Below are positions 38,033 to 47,947 of a DNA stretch of 64,000 nucleotides, one piece after another. The stretch lies in the NCBI GenBank assembly GCA_963801055.1, contig CAWDDE010000001.1:124001-188000 (forward strand), given 5' to 3'. The translations under genes were made by a program, and so were the position numbers. The notes below the pieces were generated by a model that was given only the letters and a program-made list of their open reading frames with translations, did not search any database and was not told the origin of the DNA. The stretch is from DASUPK01 sp963801055 (GTDB lineage: Bacteria; Actinomycetota; Thermoleophilia; Solirubrobacterales; 70-9). How positions within the stretch are numbered: the first letter of the stretch is position 1; every line of letters begins with the position of its first letter.

Positions 38033-38461
38033 GTGCCGGACGAGGAGCTGACAAAGAGGGAGCTCAAGGAGATCCTCGACACGGTCCTCCGGGAGATCGA
38101 CGTCGACCCGGACGATGGCCCCCGCCTGAGCGCGGCGGCCGCGCCGCTCCGGATCGAGTTCCCCGATCTCAAGCTGGTCCTCAACGTGTCGCGAGCCGAC
38201 AGTGGCCGGCACTGCCTGCACTGGGACTTCTCGAGGCGCTCCAGGTCGCACCCCAAGCTCCGGCTCTCGATGGAGTCGGCGGTCGCCAACCGGGTCTTTC
38301 AGGGAAGGGAGAATCCTGCGATCGCAATCGCCCGCGGCAGGTTGCGCACCCGTGTCGACGACGCCGGCGCGGCCCTGCGCTTCTTCCCCGCCGCCAAGCC
38401 CCTATTCGCCCGCTATCGCGAGCTTGTCGCGGAGAAGTACCCGCACCTCGCAGTTGACTAG
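38033..38461 (+). CDS. SCP2-like sterol-carrier fold protein
   Basis: 142 residues. A helical lead (ELTKRELKEILDTVLREIDVDPDDGPRL) is followed by strands LRIEFPDLKLVLNVS and HCLHWDFSRRSRSHPKLRLSM, then ANRVFQGRENPAIAIARGRLRTRVDDAGAALRFFPAAKPLFARYREL, where the pattern G-x-x-x-P-x-x-A-x-x-x-G resembles SCP2/alkyl sulfatase C-terminal domains. Ligand unknown. GTG 38033 is the only start that includes the helical lead. No frameshift. Confidence 0.65.
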   Translation: MPDEELTKRELKEILDTVLREIDVDPDDGPRLSAAAAPLRIEFPDLKLVLNVSRADSGRHCLHWDFSRRSRSHPKLRLSMESAVANRVFQGRENPAIAIARGRLRTRVDDAGAALRFFPAAKPLFARYRELVAEKYPHLAVD

Positions 38462-38659
38462 GGCCACACTCCCAGAGATTCACCCGCCGAGCCGGATTGA
38501 CTTGCCCAGGGGCGGAGGCGTAACCTCGTCTGGCTCGAAAAACTCTTGGGCCGGAAGCGGGTCCGCAGTCCGCAGGTCCCCCGGCGACTGGGATCGGCGA
38601 CAGGACTCTGCGAGGCGTCTCGGCGCCGCTGGCCGACGAGGCGGGCCGACAGCCCGCAG

Positions 38660-38690
38660 GCGACGGGGTCCTGGGGCCCCGTCGCTTCTT
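38660..38690 (+). terminator. Terminator-like hairpin in the leader of the MerR-cyclase gene
   Basis: GCGACGGGG (38660-38668) pairs perfectly with CCCCGTCGC (38677-38685), followed by TTCTT. It sits 39 bases before the start codon and about 200 bases after the preceding gene, so it could be either the terminator of that gene or an attenuator for the cyclase gene. The 38462-38659 stretch holds no gene and has further GC-rich inverted repeats. Confidence 0.55.
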
Positions 38691-38728
38691 GGAGGGACCG
38701 TGGCGCGCTCGATTCGTGGAGGCCGGGG

Positions 38729-39940
38729 ATGAGCCCAGACGACGCGAATGACGAGGGCAACGTGATCTCACTCGCCGAGGCCAGCAGGTTGGCGGGGGTG
38801 TCTTCCTCGACGCTGAAGCGCTGGGCGGACGACGGGCTCGTCCCGGTGCAGGACGGGCGCTGGACGAGAGCCTCGGCGGCCCAAGCCCGCGTGATCGCCC
38901 GGATGAGGGAGCGCGGTTACTCGGTAGAGGCCATCAGGGAGGCGGCGAAGGGTGGGCGGCTCGCCTTTGGATACGCCGAGGACCTCTTCCAGGTCCCCGA
39001 GGGGCGCTACACCCGCGAGCAGGCCGCGGAGCTGACCGGGCTCGAGCCCGAGCTGATCGAGCGGCTGATGACGCTGCTTGGGACCCCGCTGAGCGCCGAC
39101 GGCATGCTCAACGAGGAGGACCTGAAGGCGATGCGGCATTGCGCCAACGTCCTTTCCTCCGGGTTCCCGCTGGTGGCCTTCCTCCAGCTGGTCCGCGTCT
39201 ACGCCCAATCGATCCGCCGGGTCGCGGACGCCGAGGTCCGACTCTTCCACCTGTACGTCCACGAGCCACTCATGCAGGACGAGGTGCCGCCGCTCGAGAT
39301 CGCGGAGGAGATGGGAGAGCTGGCGGCTGACCTGCTGCCGGTCACCGGTCCGCTGATGGAGTACATGCACAACCGCTACCTGCGCTTCTACATCGAGCAG
39401 GACGTCGTCGGACACATGGAGGCCGACATCGGTGGAGCGGGCCGCGGCCTGGCCCGCGTCTCGATGACCTTCTGCTTCGTCGACCTGACGGGCTTCACTC
39501 GCTACACCGAGGAGGAGGGAGACGAGGAGGCGCTCGACATGATCGAGCGCTTCATCGACACGGTCGAGGCGACGCTGCCCTCGGAGGCCACGATCGTGAA
39601 GACGATCGGCGACGAGGTCATGGTCGTCTCACCGGAGCCGGCGACACTGACGGAGTGGGCCGTCGGCTTCCTCGCCCTCTTCCAGGAGAGGCCGCAGCCT
39701 CGAGTCGGCATTCACCGCGGCGCGGCGGTATTCAGGGACGGGGACTACTTCGGCGGCGACGTCAATCTCGCCCACCGGGTGGTCTCGCGGGCGCTCGGCG
39801 GGGAGGTCCTGGTGACGGAGGCGGTTGTCGAGGCGATCGACGAGTCCGACTTCCTGCACTTCGATGCGATCGGTGAGGTCGTGCTCAAGGGATTTCCGGA
39901 GCCGATCTCGCTCTACATTGCCCGGCCCGCGACGGATTGA
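38729..39940 (+). CDS. MerR-type HTH fused to a class III adenylate/guanylate cyclase
   Basis: About 403 residues. N-terminal MerR-like helix-turn-helix: ISLAEASRLAGVSSSTLKRWADDGLVPVQDG and VIARMRERGYSVEAIREA. A helical sensory segment follows (about residues 85-245), including QVPEGRYTREQAAELTG, like the regulatory half of Rv1264-type cyclases. The cyclase domain has FCFVDLTGFTRYTEEEGDEEA, TIVKTIGDEVMVVSPEP and GIHRGAAVFRDGDYFGGDVNLAHRV. Metal Asp residues are present in both positions. ATG 38729 has GGAGG upstream. Second cyclase in the window. Confidence 0.88.
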   Translation: MSPDDANDEGNVISLAEASRLAGVSSSTLKRWADDGLVPVQDGRWTRASAAQARVIARMRERGYSVEAIREAAKGGRLAFGYAEDLFQVPEGRYTREQAAELTGLEPELIERLMTLLGTPLSADGMLNEEDLKAMRHCANVLSSGFPLVAFLQLVRVYAQSIRRVADAEVRLFHLYVHEPLMQDEVPPLEIAEEMGELAADLLPVTGPLMEYMHNRYLRFYIEQDVVGHMEADIGGAGRGLARVSMTFCFVDLTGFTRYTEEEGDEEALDMIERFIDTVEATLPSEATIVKTIGDEVMVVSPEPATLTEWAVGFLALFQERPQPRVGIHRGAAVFRDGDYFGGDVNLAHRVVSRALGGEVLVTEAVVEAIDESDFLHFDAIGEVVLKGFPEPISLYIARPATD

Positions 39941-40043
39941 GCAGGCGTGGCTGGGTGAGGCGGTGACCTGGGTCGCGCGTCCTTGGCGGCCATCGGGCCC
40001 CCGGACCTCTAGGCAACGCGGTAAATCCGCAAAAATCGGCGCC

Positions 40044-41388
40044 ATGGCGGCCGCCACGGCGCTTTCCGCCCTCGCCCGCGCGGTGCGGGAGAGCGGCCTG
40101 GTGCCGGAGGGCTCTCGGGGCATAGTCCTGGCCTCCGGCGGTGCCGACTCAGCCGCGTCCGCGGCGGGGCTCGTCGAGGTGTTGGGCCCAGGCGCCGTGA
40201 CGGCGCTCCACCTCAACTACGGCCTCCGTCCTGATTCGGACCTGGACGAGGAGGCAGTCCGCGAGCTCTGCGCGAAACTCGGCACCGAGCTCGAGGTGGA
40301 AAGGCCCGAACTGGGTGGCGGCAACGTCCAGGCTGCCGCCCGGGACGCGCGCTACCAAGCCGCCGAACGGCTGCGCCGGGCGCGGGGACTCGACTGGGTC
40401 GCCACCGGTCACACTCGCACGGATCTGGCCGAGACGGTGCTCTACCGGCTCGCGACCTCGCCGGGGCGCCGCGCGCTCCTCGGGCTGAGGCCGCGACGGG
40501 GCGCGCTGATCCGACCGATCCTTTCCGTGCGGCGCCACGAGGCGCGACTGCTGGCAACCGAAGCCGGTCTTCCATTCCGCGACGATCCGACGAACGTCGA
40601 GCCGCTCTATGCGCGCAACCGGATTCGGAACGAGGTCCTGCCCGTGCTGCGCGAGATCGGTCCAGAAGCCGAGGCGACGATCGCCGAGACGCAGGCTGAG
40701 CTCGCCGAGGAGAGCGACGCGCTTGAGCGCGCCGCCGCCGAGGTGGTGTCCGAGTCGGGTGCCGATCTCGCGGGTGCGATCAGCCGCGACGCGCTGGGCG
40801 CGCTGGATCCGGCGTTGCGCAGGCTGGCTCTGCGGCAGCTGGCGGAGAGAGCCGCCGGCCGGCAGGTGCCGCTCGGCCGCGCGCGGGCGGCGGAGATCTG
40901 GCGCCTGGTGGGCGAGCCCGAGGGCGGTGTGATCGAGCTCGGCGGAGGGGTCGAGGCACAGGTCGAGCAGGGACACGTGCGCTTCACGGCGGGTTCGGCC
41001 GGCGAGCCCGCGGAGGCCGCGCTGACGGTGCCGGGGGTCTGTCGCTTCGGCAGCTGGGAGGTGCGCGCCGACCTTCAGGCCGGCGTACCCCGAGCCGAGA
41101 GCCCCGACCTCGCCGTGCTCGATCCGGCGGCTCTCGGCGCCCACGCTCGTCGTGCGCAGCTGGCGGGAGGGGGACCGCATGCGCCCGCTCGGTCTCGGGG
41201 GAAGCAAGTCGCTCCAGGATCTGTTCACCGATCGCAAGGTGCCGAGGTCGCTGCGGCACGCGCTGCCCATCGTCACCTCGCATGGGCGGATCGCTTGGAT
41301 TGCGGGGGTCGCCGTCTCCGACGAGTTCGCAGCGACGCCCGGCGTCTCCGAAAGCGCCGTCCTCAGCGCGGCGCAGGTCGCTCCATAG
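40044..41388 (+). CDS. tilS: tRNA(Ile)-lysidine synthase, one frameshift
   Basis: Modifies C34 of tRNA-Ile(CAU) to lysidine with ATP and lysine; essential. The PP-loop is VLASGGADSAASA, followed by LHLNYGLRPDSDLDEEAVRELC and ATGHTRTDLAETVLYRLATSPG and FRDDPTNVEPLYARNRIRNEVLP. The C-terminal domain continues after a frame change near 41147 as VVRSWREGDRMRPLGLGGSKSLQDLFTDRKVPRSLRHALPIV and ends at TAG 41386-41388. That stop is also the start of the -10 hexamer for hpt. ATG 40044 has no clear ribosome site. Confidence 0.94.
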
Positions 41389-41391
41389 ACT
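41386..41391 (+). promoter_or_regulatory. -10 hexamer TAGACT of hpt, overlapping the tilS stop codon
   Basis: TAGACT ends 6 bases before GTG 41398. Its TAG is the tilS stop. There is no ribosome site, so hpt can be made from a leaderless mRNA. Confidence 0.55.
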
Positions 41392-41397
41392 GGGCCC

Positions 41398-41940
41398 GTG
41401 AGCGACGACGCGATCGGGGAGGTGCTCGTCTCGGAGGAGGACCTGCAGCGCCGGGTCGCCGAGCTCGGGGCTGAGGTGAGCCGCGATTACGAGGGTCGCG
41501 CCCCCCTGCTGGTGGCGATCCTCAAGGGCGCGGTTCCCTTCCTCGCCGACCTGATGCGCCACCTGACGATCGACTGCGAACTCGACTTCATGGCGGTCTC
41601 GAGTTACGGCTCCTCGACCGACTCCTCGGGCGTGGTCCGGATCCTCAAGGACCTGGACGCCCCGATCGGCGGCCGTGACGTGCTGATCGTCGAAGACATC
41701 ATCGACTCGGGCCTCACGCTGCATTACCTGCTCCGCAACCTGCAGGCGCGTGGCCCCAAGTCAGTGGAGGTCTGCGCCCTGCTCACCAAGCCGGAGCGCA
41801 GGCGTGTGGACCTCCCTGTGCGCTACGTCGGGTTCGAGATCCCCAACCGCTTCGCGATCGGATACGGGCTCGATCACGCCGAGCGGTTCCGCAATCTCTC
41901 CTATGTCGCGGCCCTGCGGGAAAACCCTCAGGGCAGCTGA
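41398..41940 (+). CDS. hpt: Hypoxanthine phosphoribosyltransferase
   Basis: Purine salvage: hypoxanthine or guanine plus PRPP. 180 residues. Pyrophosphate loop LLVAILKGAVPFLADLM, flexible loop MAVSSYGSSTDSSG, PRPP motif VLIVEDIIDSGLTLHYLL, and VEVCALLTKPERRR with YVGFEIPNRFAIGYGLDHAERFRNL at the end. Complete and unbroken. GTG 41398 is supported by the leaderless hexamer. The tilS-hpt-ftsH order is conserved in Gram-positive bacteria. Confidence 0.97.
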   Translation: MSDDAIGEVLVSEEDLQRRVAELGAEVSRDYEGRAPLLVAILKGAVPFLADLMRHLTIDCELDFMAVSSYGSSTDSSGVVRILKDLDAPIGGRDVLIVEDIIDSGLTLHYLLRNLQARGPKSVEVCALLTKPERRRVDLPVRYVGFEIPNRFAIGYGLDHAERFRNLSYVAALRENPQGS

Positions 41941-42013
41941 GTCCTGCTGGTACCCTCGCCTGTAGATCCGGGCCCGCAAATTCCGCGCACTCCCGGGCAA
42001 AGGGACACCCACC

Positions 42014-43977
<1,964 letters not shown>

Positions 43978-43983
43978 CGCTTT

Positions 43984-44030
43984 CGGGCACCGGAAACCGG
44001 CAATGAAGAGGCCGGCTTGAGCCCGGGTTT
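43984..44030 (+). terminator. Possible branched terminator after ftsH
   Basis: CGGGC (43984-43988) pairs with GCCCG (44021-44025), enclosing CCGG-AAA-CCGG and a GCCGGC stretch, and is followed by GGTTTT. It starts seven bases after the ftsH stop. Confidence 0.5.
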
Positions 44031-44031
44031 T

Positions 44032-44067
44032 GGACGGTTCGGGTGCCTATAGACCCCGAAAGCGTCC
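44032..44067 (+). repeat. Inverted repeat between ftsH and the lipoprotein gene
   Basis: GGACG-g-TTCGGG pairs with CCCGAA-ag-CGTCC (44055-44067): 11 base pairs with a small internal loop and an 11-base apical loop containing TATAGA. Could be an operator or a second hairpin; it lies 30 bases upstream of the lipoprotein start. Confidence 0.5.
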
Positions 44068-44083
44068 ACAACGCTCTGCGGGC

Positions 44084-44089
44084 GATACT
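44084..44089 (+). promoter_or_regulatory. -10 hexamer GATACT, leaderless start at 44097
   Basis: GATACT ends 7 bases before ATG 44097, without a ribosome site. Confidence 0.45.
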
Positions 44090-44096
44090 GCGCGCG

Positions 44097-44445
44097 ATGA
44101 AATCGCGCCCGGTCCTGCCCTTCTTCATTGTCGCTTTTCTCGTCCCGCGTGGTCGTCGGCTGCGGAAGCGGCGGGTCGAACGTCAGCCAGAGCGATCGCG
44201 AGAAGGCCGTCGACGAGGCACAGGTCGCCTTTCGCCAGTTGCAGGCGACCGGGCAGGACCTGAGCGCCGGCCCCTGCATCTCGGAGAGCCTGCCCGGCCT
44301 GGCCGACTGGGTCGCCGACATCGCGCACGACCCGAGACAGTCGGTGGACGACCAGCCTGCCAACCAGTGCCAGCGGTACCGCTCGGGCGAAGCGCACCAC
44401 TTCGTCGAGCTGGCGCCGGACGGGCAGCTGATCCGGGCCGAGTAG
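44097..44445 (+). CDS. Small lipoprotein of unknown function, one frameshift
   Basis: KSRPVLPFFIVAFL is a signal core. After a frame change near 44140 the chain reads VVVGCGSGGSNVSQSDREKAVDEAQVAFRQL, with the lipobox VVGC, then QDLSAGPCISESLPGLADWVADIAHDPRQSVDDQPANQCQRY with two Cys that could pair. It ends HHFVELAPDGQLIRAE. About 115 residues. Many actinobacteria carry folE here between ftsH and folP; this gene is unrelated to folE. Ends 10 bases before folP. Confidence 0.7.
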
Positions 44446-44455
44446 GAGCGACCCG

Positions 44456-45280
44456 ATGACCGACGCGCGCATCATGGGGATCGTCAATGTGACCCCCGAC
44501 TCGTTCTCCGACGGGGGGGCCTTCCTGGATCCGGACCGGGCGATTGTGCATGGGCAGAAGCTCGCCGCCGAGGGCGCCGACCTGCTCGACATCGGTGGGG
44601 AGTCCACCCGCCCCGGAGCCATGGCGGTAGGGGCTGAGCAGGAGCTGCACCGGGTCCAGCCGGTGATCGAGGGCCTGGCCGGGGCGGGCCCGGAGATCTC
44701 GATCGACACCTCCAAGGTGGCGGTCGCCGAAGCGGCGCTCGACGCCGGCGCCGCGATGGTCAACGACGTCACCGCGCTCCGGGCGGAGCCCGAGCTGGCC
44801 GGGCTGTGCGCCGAGCGGAACTGCGAGCTCGTGCTCATGCACATGCTCGGCGAGCCCCGGACGATGCAGGAGAACCCGACCTACGACGACGTGGTGGATG
44901 ACGTCAAGGCGTTCCTCGCTGAGCGGATCGAATTCGCGATCTCGGAGGGCATCGGCGAGGCCCGGATCTGGGTCGATCCGGGCATCGGCTTTGGCAAGAC
45001 GGTCGAGCACAACCTCGAGCTCCACCGCCGGCTCGGGGAGCTCGCCGGCCTGGGCCGCCCGATCGCGTTCGGATCCTCCCGCAAGAGCTTCATCGGGAAG
45101 CTGACGGGGGCCGAGGTCGATCAACGGCTGGGCGGCACGATCGCCTCCAACGTGATCGCCTACGCGAACGGCGCCCGCATGCTGCGCGTCCACGACGTTG
45201 CGCCGATGCGCCAGGCCCTCGTCGTGGCCGAGGCGATCCTGGATCCGGACCGCGGGTCAACGGTCATCGACCGCCGTTAG
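44456..45280 (+). CDS. folP: Dihydropteroate synthase
   Basis: Joins p-aminobenzoate to dihydropterin pyrophosphate in folate synthesis. 274 residues. MGIVNVTPDSFSDGG, ADLLDIGGESTRPGA, ISIDTSKVAVAEAALDAGAAMVNDV, LVLMHMLGEPRTMQ, VDPGIGFGKTVEHNLEL and FGSSRKSFIG are the full set of motifs. ATG 44456 follows TAGGAGCGACCCG, where GGAG can serve as ribosome site. The 3' end overlaps a convergent hydrolase gene by 17 bases. folB and folK follow after that gene. Confidence 0.97.
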   Translation: MTDARIMGIVNVTPDSFSDGGAFLDPDRAIVHGQKLAAEGADLLDIGGESTRPGAMAVGAEQELHRVQPVIEGLAGAGPEISIDTSKVAVAEAALDAGAAMVNDVTALRAEPELAGLCAERNCELVLMHMLGEPRTMQENPTYDDVVDDVKAFLAERIEFAISEGIGEARIWVDPGIGFGKTVEHNLELHRRLGELAGLGRPIAFGSSRKSFIGKLTGAEVDQRLGGTIASNVIAYANGARMLRVHDVAPMRQALVVAEAILDPDRGSTVIDRR

Positions 45281-46148
45281 CGGACCGGCTGCTGTCCACG
45301 AACTCCCGGATCAGGGCATTGACCTCATCCGGGCGCTCGTACGGCACCCAGTGGCCGGCGCCCGAGATGATCTCGACGCGGAGGCGCGGCACCCATTCGC
45401 TCAGTCCACGGGTCAGAGAGGGGAGGAGGGCCAAATCGTTCTCCCCCCAGATCACCAGGGTCGGGACCTCGACCGTCTGGGAGGTGATCTTGGTGGCGTA
45501 CTGCTCGGGAACCCCACCCGCAGCGACCTGCTCGCCCATGCGCGCGGCGCGGTAGTAGTTGAGGCCGCCTCGCAGGGCGCCCGGCTGCGCCCAGGCCTCG
45601 TGGTAGGTAGCGCGGTCGGAACCGGAGAGCTCCGCACCCCGGCCACCGATGCGCCGCATGATGTTGTCCATCATCGAGAAGTCCTTCGCGGCCAGCATCT
45701 CCTCCGGCTCCGGCGACGGCTTCGACAGCTCGATCATGTAGTTGACGGCATCGCGCTGCTTGGGGCTCTCGCGTAGCTGCCGGTTCCAGGTGAAGGGCGG
45801 AGGGGCGTCGATGATCACCAGCCGCTCCAGCAGCTCCGGGTACTTGAGCGCCAATGCCCAGGCGACGATCCCGCCCCAGTCGTGGCCGACCAGCGAGAGC
45901 GGCGCCAGCTCGAGCCACTCGACCAGCCCGAGGACGTCGCCGAGCAGATGCCGCATTCGGTACGCCTCGGGATCTTCCGGCTTGCAGGAGAGGTTGTAGC
46001 CCCGCATGTCCGGCGCATAAACCGCGTGGTCATTGCCCAGAGCCGCGAGCTGGCGCCGCCACAGGAACCAGAACTGCGGGAAGCCGTGCAGGAAGAGGAT
46101 GGGCTTCCCCTCGCCGCGGGCGACGTAATGGATGCGGCAATCCTCCAA
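45264..46148 (-). CDS. Alpha/beta hydrolase, epoxide hydrolase or haloacetate dehalogenase type
   Basis: Family with an Asp nucleophile. LFLHGFPQFWFLWRRQL is the oxyanion motif, LVGHDWGGIVAWALALKYP carries the nucleophile Asp, VIWGENDLALLP the acid residue region and ISGAGHWVPYERPDEV the catalytic His. The cap domain lies between about residues 130 and 210. TTG 46148 is the first usual start, but the frame is open upstream and EHHFADLEDCRIHYV looks like part of the family N-terminus, so the start is uncertain. It sits on the opposite strand between folP and folB. Confidence 0.88.
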   Translation of the reverse strand: MEDCRIHYVARGEGKPILFLHGFPQFWFLWRRQLAALGNDHAVYAPDMRGYNLSCKPEDPEAYRMRHLLGDVLGLVEWLELAPLSLVGHDWGGIVAWALALKYPELLERLVIIDAPPPFTWNRQLRESPKQRDAVNYMIELSKPSPEPEEMLAAKDFSMMDNIMRRIGGRGAELSGSDRATYHEAWAQPGALRGGLNYYRAARMGEQVAAGGVPEQYATKITSQTVEVPTLVIWGENDLALLPSLTRGLSEWVPRLRVEIISGAGHWVPYERPDEVNALIREFVDSSRSANGGR

Positions 46149-46210
46149 GTCGGCGAAGTGATGTTCCAGCTCAGCGCGGGCGATGGCCGCGACAGCCTTT
46201 CACGACCCGC

Positions 46211-46216
46211 TACTTT
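46211..46216 (+). promoter_or_regulatory. -10 hexamer TACTTT, leaderless start of folB at 46224
   Basis: TACTTT ends 7 bases before GTG 46224; no ribosome site is present. Confidence 0.45.
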
Positions 46217-46223
46217 GGCGGCC

Positions 46224-46637
46224 GTGGACGAATCGGCACACTCTTCGGTCGAAGTCGAGGTCCGCGGCCTCTCCATATATACGCACCACGGCGTAACCGA
46301 CGCGGAGCAGGAGGTCGGGCAGCGCCTCGACTTCGATCTCACCTTCGACGTCCCTGATTGCGACGCGGTGCTCACGGATCGCATCGAGGACACGGTCGAC
46401 TACTCCGAGGTCTGCGACATCGTCGCCCTGGCTGCGACCGCGAAGAGCTATCGGACTCTCGAGCGGCTCTGCCAGGTGGTCGGTGAGCGGCTGATGGAGC
46501 GCTTCGACTGCGACTCGGTCCAGGTCCGGGCAGCGAAGCCCGAGCCGCCGGTGCCCTACCAGGTGCAGGAGGCCGGCGTCGAGGTGACGCTGGAGCGTTC
46601 CCTCGACCGCGAGTCAGACGACGAGGAGGGGGTCTGA
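46224..46637 (+). CDS. folB: Dihydroneopterin aldolase
   Basis: Converts dihydroneopterin to hydroxymethyl-dihydropterin. VEVRGLSIYTHHGVTDAEQEVGQRLDFDLTFDV, TDRIEDTVDYSEVCDIV and TLERLCQVVGERLMERFDCDSVQVRAAKPEPP fit the T-fold family; a family Lys appears as AKPEPP. 137 residues. GTG 46224 is chosen from the hexamer TACTTT seven bases upstream. Followed by folK after 41 bases. Confidence 0.95.
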   Translation: MDESAHSSVEVEVRGLSIYTHHGVTDAEQEVGQRLDFDLTFDVPDCDAVLTDRIEDTVDYSEVCDIVALAATAKSYRTLERLCQVVGERLMERFDCDSVQVRAAKPEPPVPYQVQEAGVEVTLERSLDRESDDEEGV

Positions 46638-46678
46638 CGGACGTTGATGCGAGGGCGCGCGACAGCGCGACCCGCGAC

Positions 46679-47173
46679 ATGTTGGGCTACCTCGGCCTCG
46701 GCTCGAACGTCGGCGACCGTGAGGCGCACCTGCGCGGGGCGGTCGAGGGCCTGCGCGAGCATGGTGTCACGGTGGAAGCCGTCTCCTCGCTCTACGAGAC
46801 GGAGCCGGTCGGCGAGATCACGGACCAACCCGACTTCCTGAACGCCGCGGTCCGGGTGCGCACCGCGCTCGAGCCCGAGGCACTGCTCGACCTCTCCAAG
46901 GCGATCGAGGCGGAACACGGCCGGGTCTTCGGCGGCCCGCGGCACGGGCCGCGGCCGATCGACATCGACCTGCTGCTGATCGGTGAGATCGAGATGAGCA
47001 CCGAGCGACTCACACTTCCCCACCCGGAGGTCACGTCAAGGCGATTCGTGCTGCTGCCGCTGCTCGAGCTCGATCCGGAGCTCCGCCTACCCGACGGCAC
47101 CGGTCTCCAGGCTGCGCTCGAGGAGCTGGGGGAGAGCCAGAGCGTCGAGCGGGTGAGCCCGCCACCGGGCTAG
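46679..47173 (+). CDS. folK: 2-amino-4-hydroxy-6-hydroxymethyldihydropteridine diphosphokinase
   Basis: Adds pyrophosphate to hydroxymethyl-dihydropterin before FolP. YLGLGSNVGDREAHLRGAV, VSSLYETEPVG, QPDFLNAAVRVRTAL, and GPRPIDIDLLLIGE plus LPHPEVTSRRFVLLPLLEL are canonical. 164 residues. TAG at 47171-47173 shares the tetranucleotide CTAG with the stop of the convergent GST gene. Confidence 0.97.
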   Translation: MLGYLGLGSNVGDREAHLRGAVEGLREHGVTVEAVSSLYETEPVGEITDQPDFLNAAVRVRTALEPEALLDLSKAIEAEHGRVFGGPRHGPRPIDIDLLLIGEIEMSTERLTLPHPEVTSRRFVLLPLLELDPELRLPDGTGLQAALEELGESQSVERVSPPPG

Positions 47174-47911
47174 GCACGGAGCCCGGCGATCCACTCCGCG
47201 GGGAACACGGGCGGCGTCCGGCCGGGGAAGTCGGGGACGATCCGGTTCGCCAGCTCGCCGCACGGCCTCGGTTCGATGAACGGCCGCAGGTCGTCGAAGC
47301 TCATCAGCAGGCGGATGCTCGGCGCGAGCTGAAAGTCCGCGGCATTCGGCTCCGGGCCGCCGATCACTCCGTCCGCGATCCAGGCATCGAGGCGGTCGAG
47401 GTCGCTTCGCAGGGTGGCCAGGTCCGCGCGCACGTTGGCATCGGTCGACCCGTTGAGCCGGGCCGCAGTGGCCACGATCGGACCGCCCGTCTTGACGGCC
47501 AGGCCGACCGGCACGCCGAGCCTGGCCCCCTCGGAATAGCTCGCCATCGGCGCTCGGTCGCGCCTCAAGGCCCACCAGCTGAACCGCCGCGGCTTCTGCT
47601 GGAACTCGTCGCCCCAGGCCTCTGCCTCCTCGACCTTGACACGCTTGCTCCGGATCGGCCGGAACGAGCGCCGGCTCGGGCTGAATCCGGTCGAGCTCGC
47701 GGGCGATCTCCCTCGAGCCCTGGATTCGCCTTCCCTCGAGCTTGATCGCCGGGACGGTTGCTCCCGGGAAGCGTTTCGCCCGCAGAATGGCCTTGGAGAG
47801 CACGGGGATCAGGTCGACGCGCTTGTAGGGAATCCCCTTGCGCTCGAGCATCAACCTCGCCGTCATGGACGGATGCGACCCGGGGATCACGTAGAGCTTC
47901 GCCTCCCCCAT
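47170..47911 (-). CDS. Glutathione S-transferase-like protein, one frameshift
   Basis: Thioredoxin-fold N-terminus: LYVIPGSHPSMTARLMLERKGIPYKRVDLIPV, TVPAIKLEGRRIQGSREIARELD (cis-Pro region VPAI and the SR motif). After a frame change near 47640 the helical domain follows: EEAEAWGDEFQQKPRRFSWWALRRD, LATLRSDLDRLDAWIADGVIGG, PNAADFQLAPSIRLLMSF. Actinobacteria mostly lack glutathione, so the thiol partner is unclear. ATG 47911 has TAAGAT seven bases upstream. Divergent from coaX. Confidence 0.85.
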
Positions 47912-47918
47912 GGGCCGC

Positions 47919-47940
47919 ATCTTATTGCGGCCTGGATAAT
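47919..47940. promoter_or_regulatory. Divergent leaderless promoters of the GST gene and coaX
   Basis: Minus strand: TAAGAT (47919-47924) ends 7 bases before ATG 47911. Plus strand: GATAAT (47935-47940) ends 7 bases before ATG 47948. The whole intergenic region is 36 bases, and neither gene has a ribosome site. Confidence 0.5.
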
Positions 47941-47947
47941 CCGCCCG

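Noticed and set aside
43984..44096. Possible tetrahydrofolate riboswitch upstream of the folate genes
   Set aside because: The inverted repeats do not match the THF riboswitch consensus and the next gene is a lipoprotein, not a folate gene.
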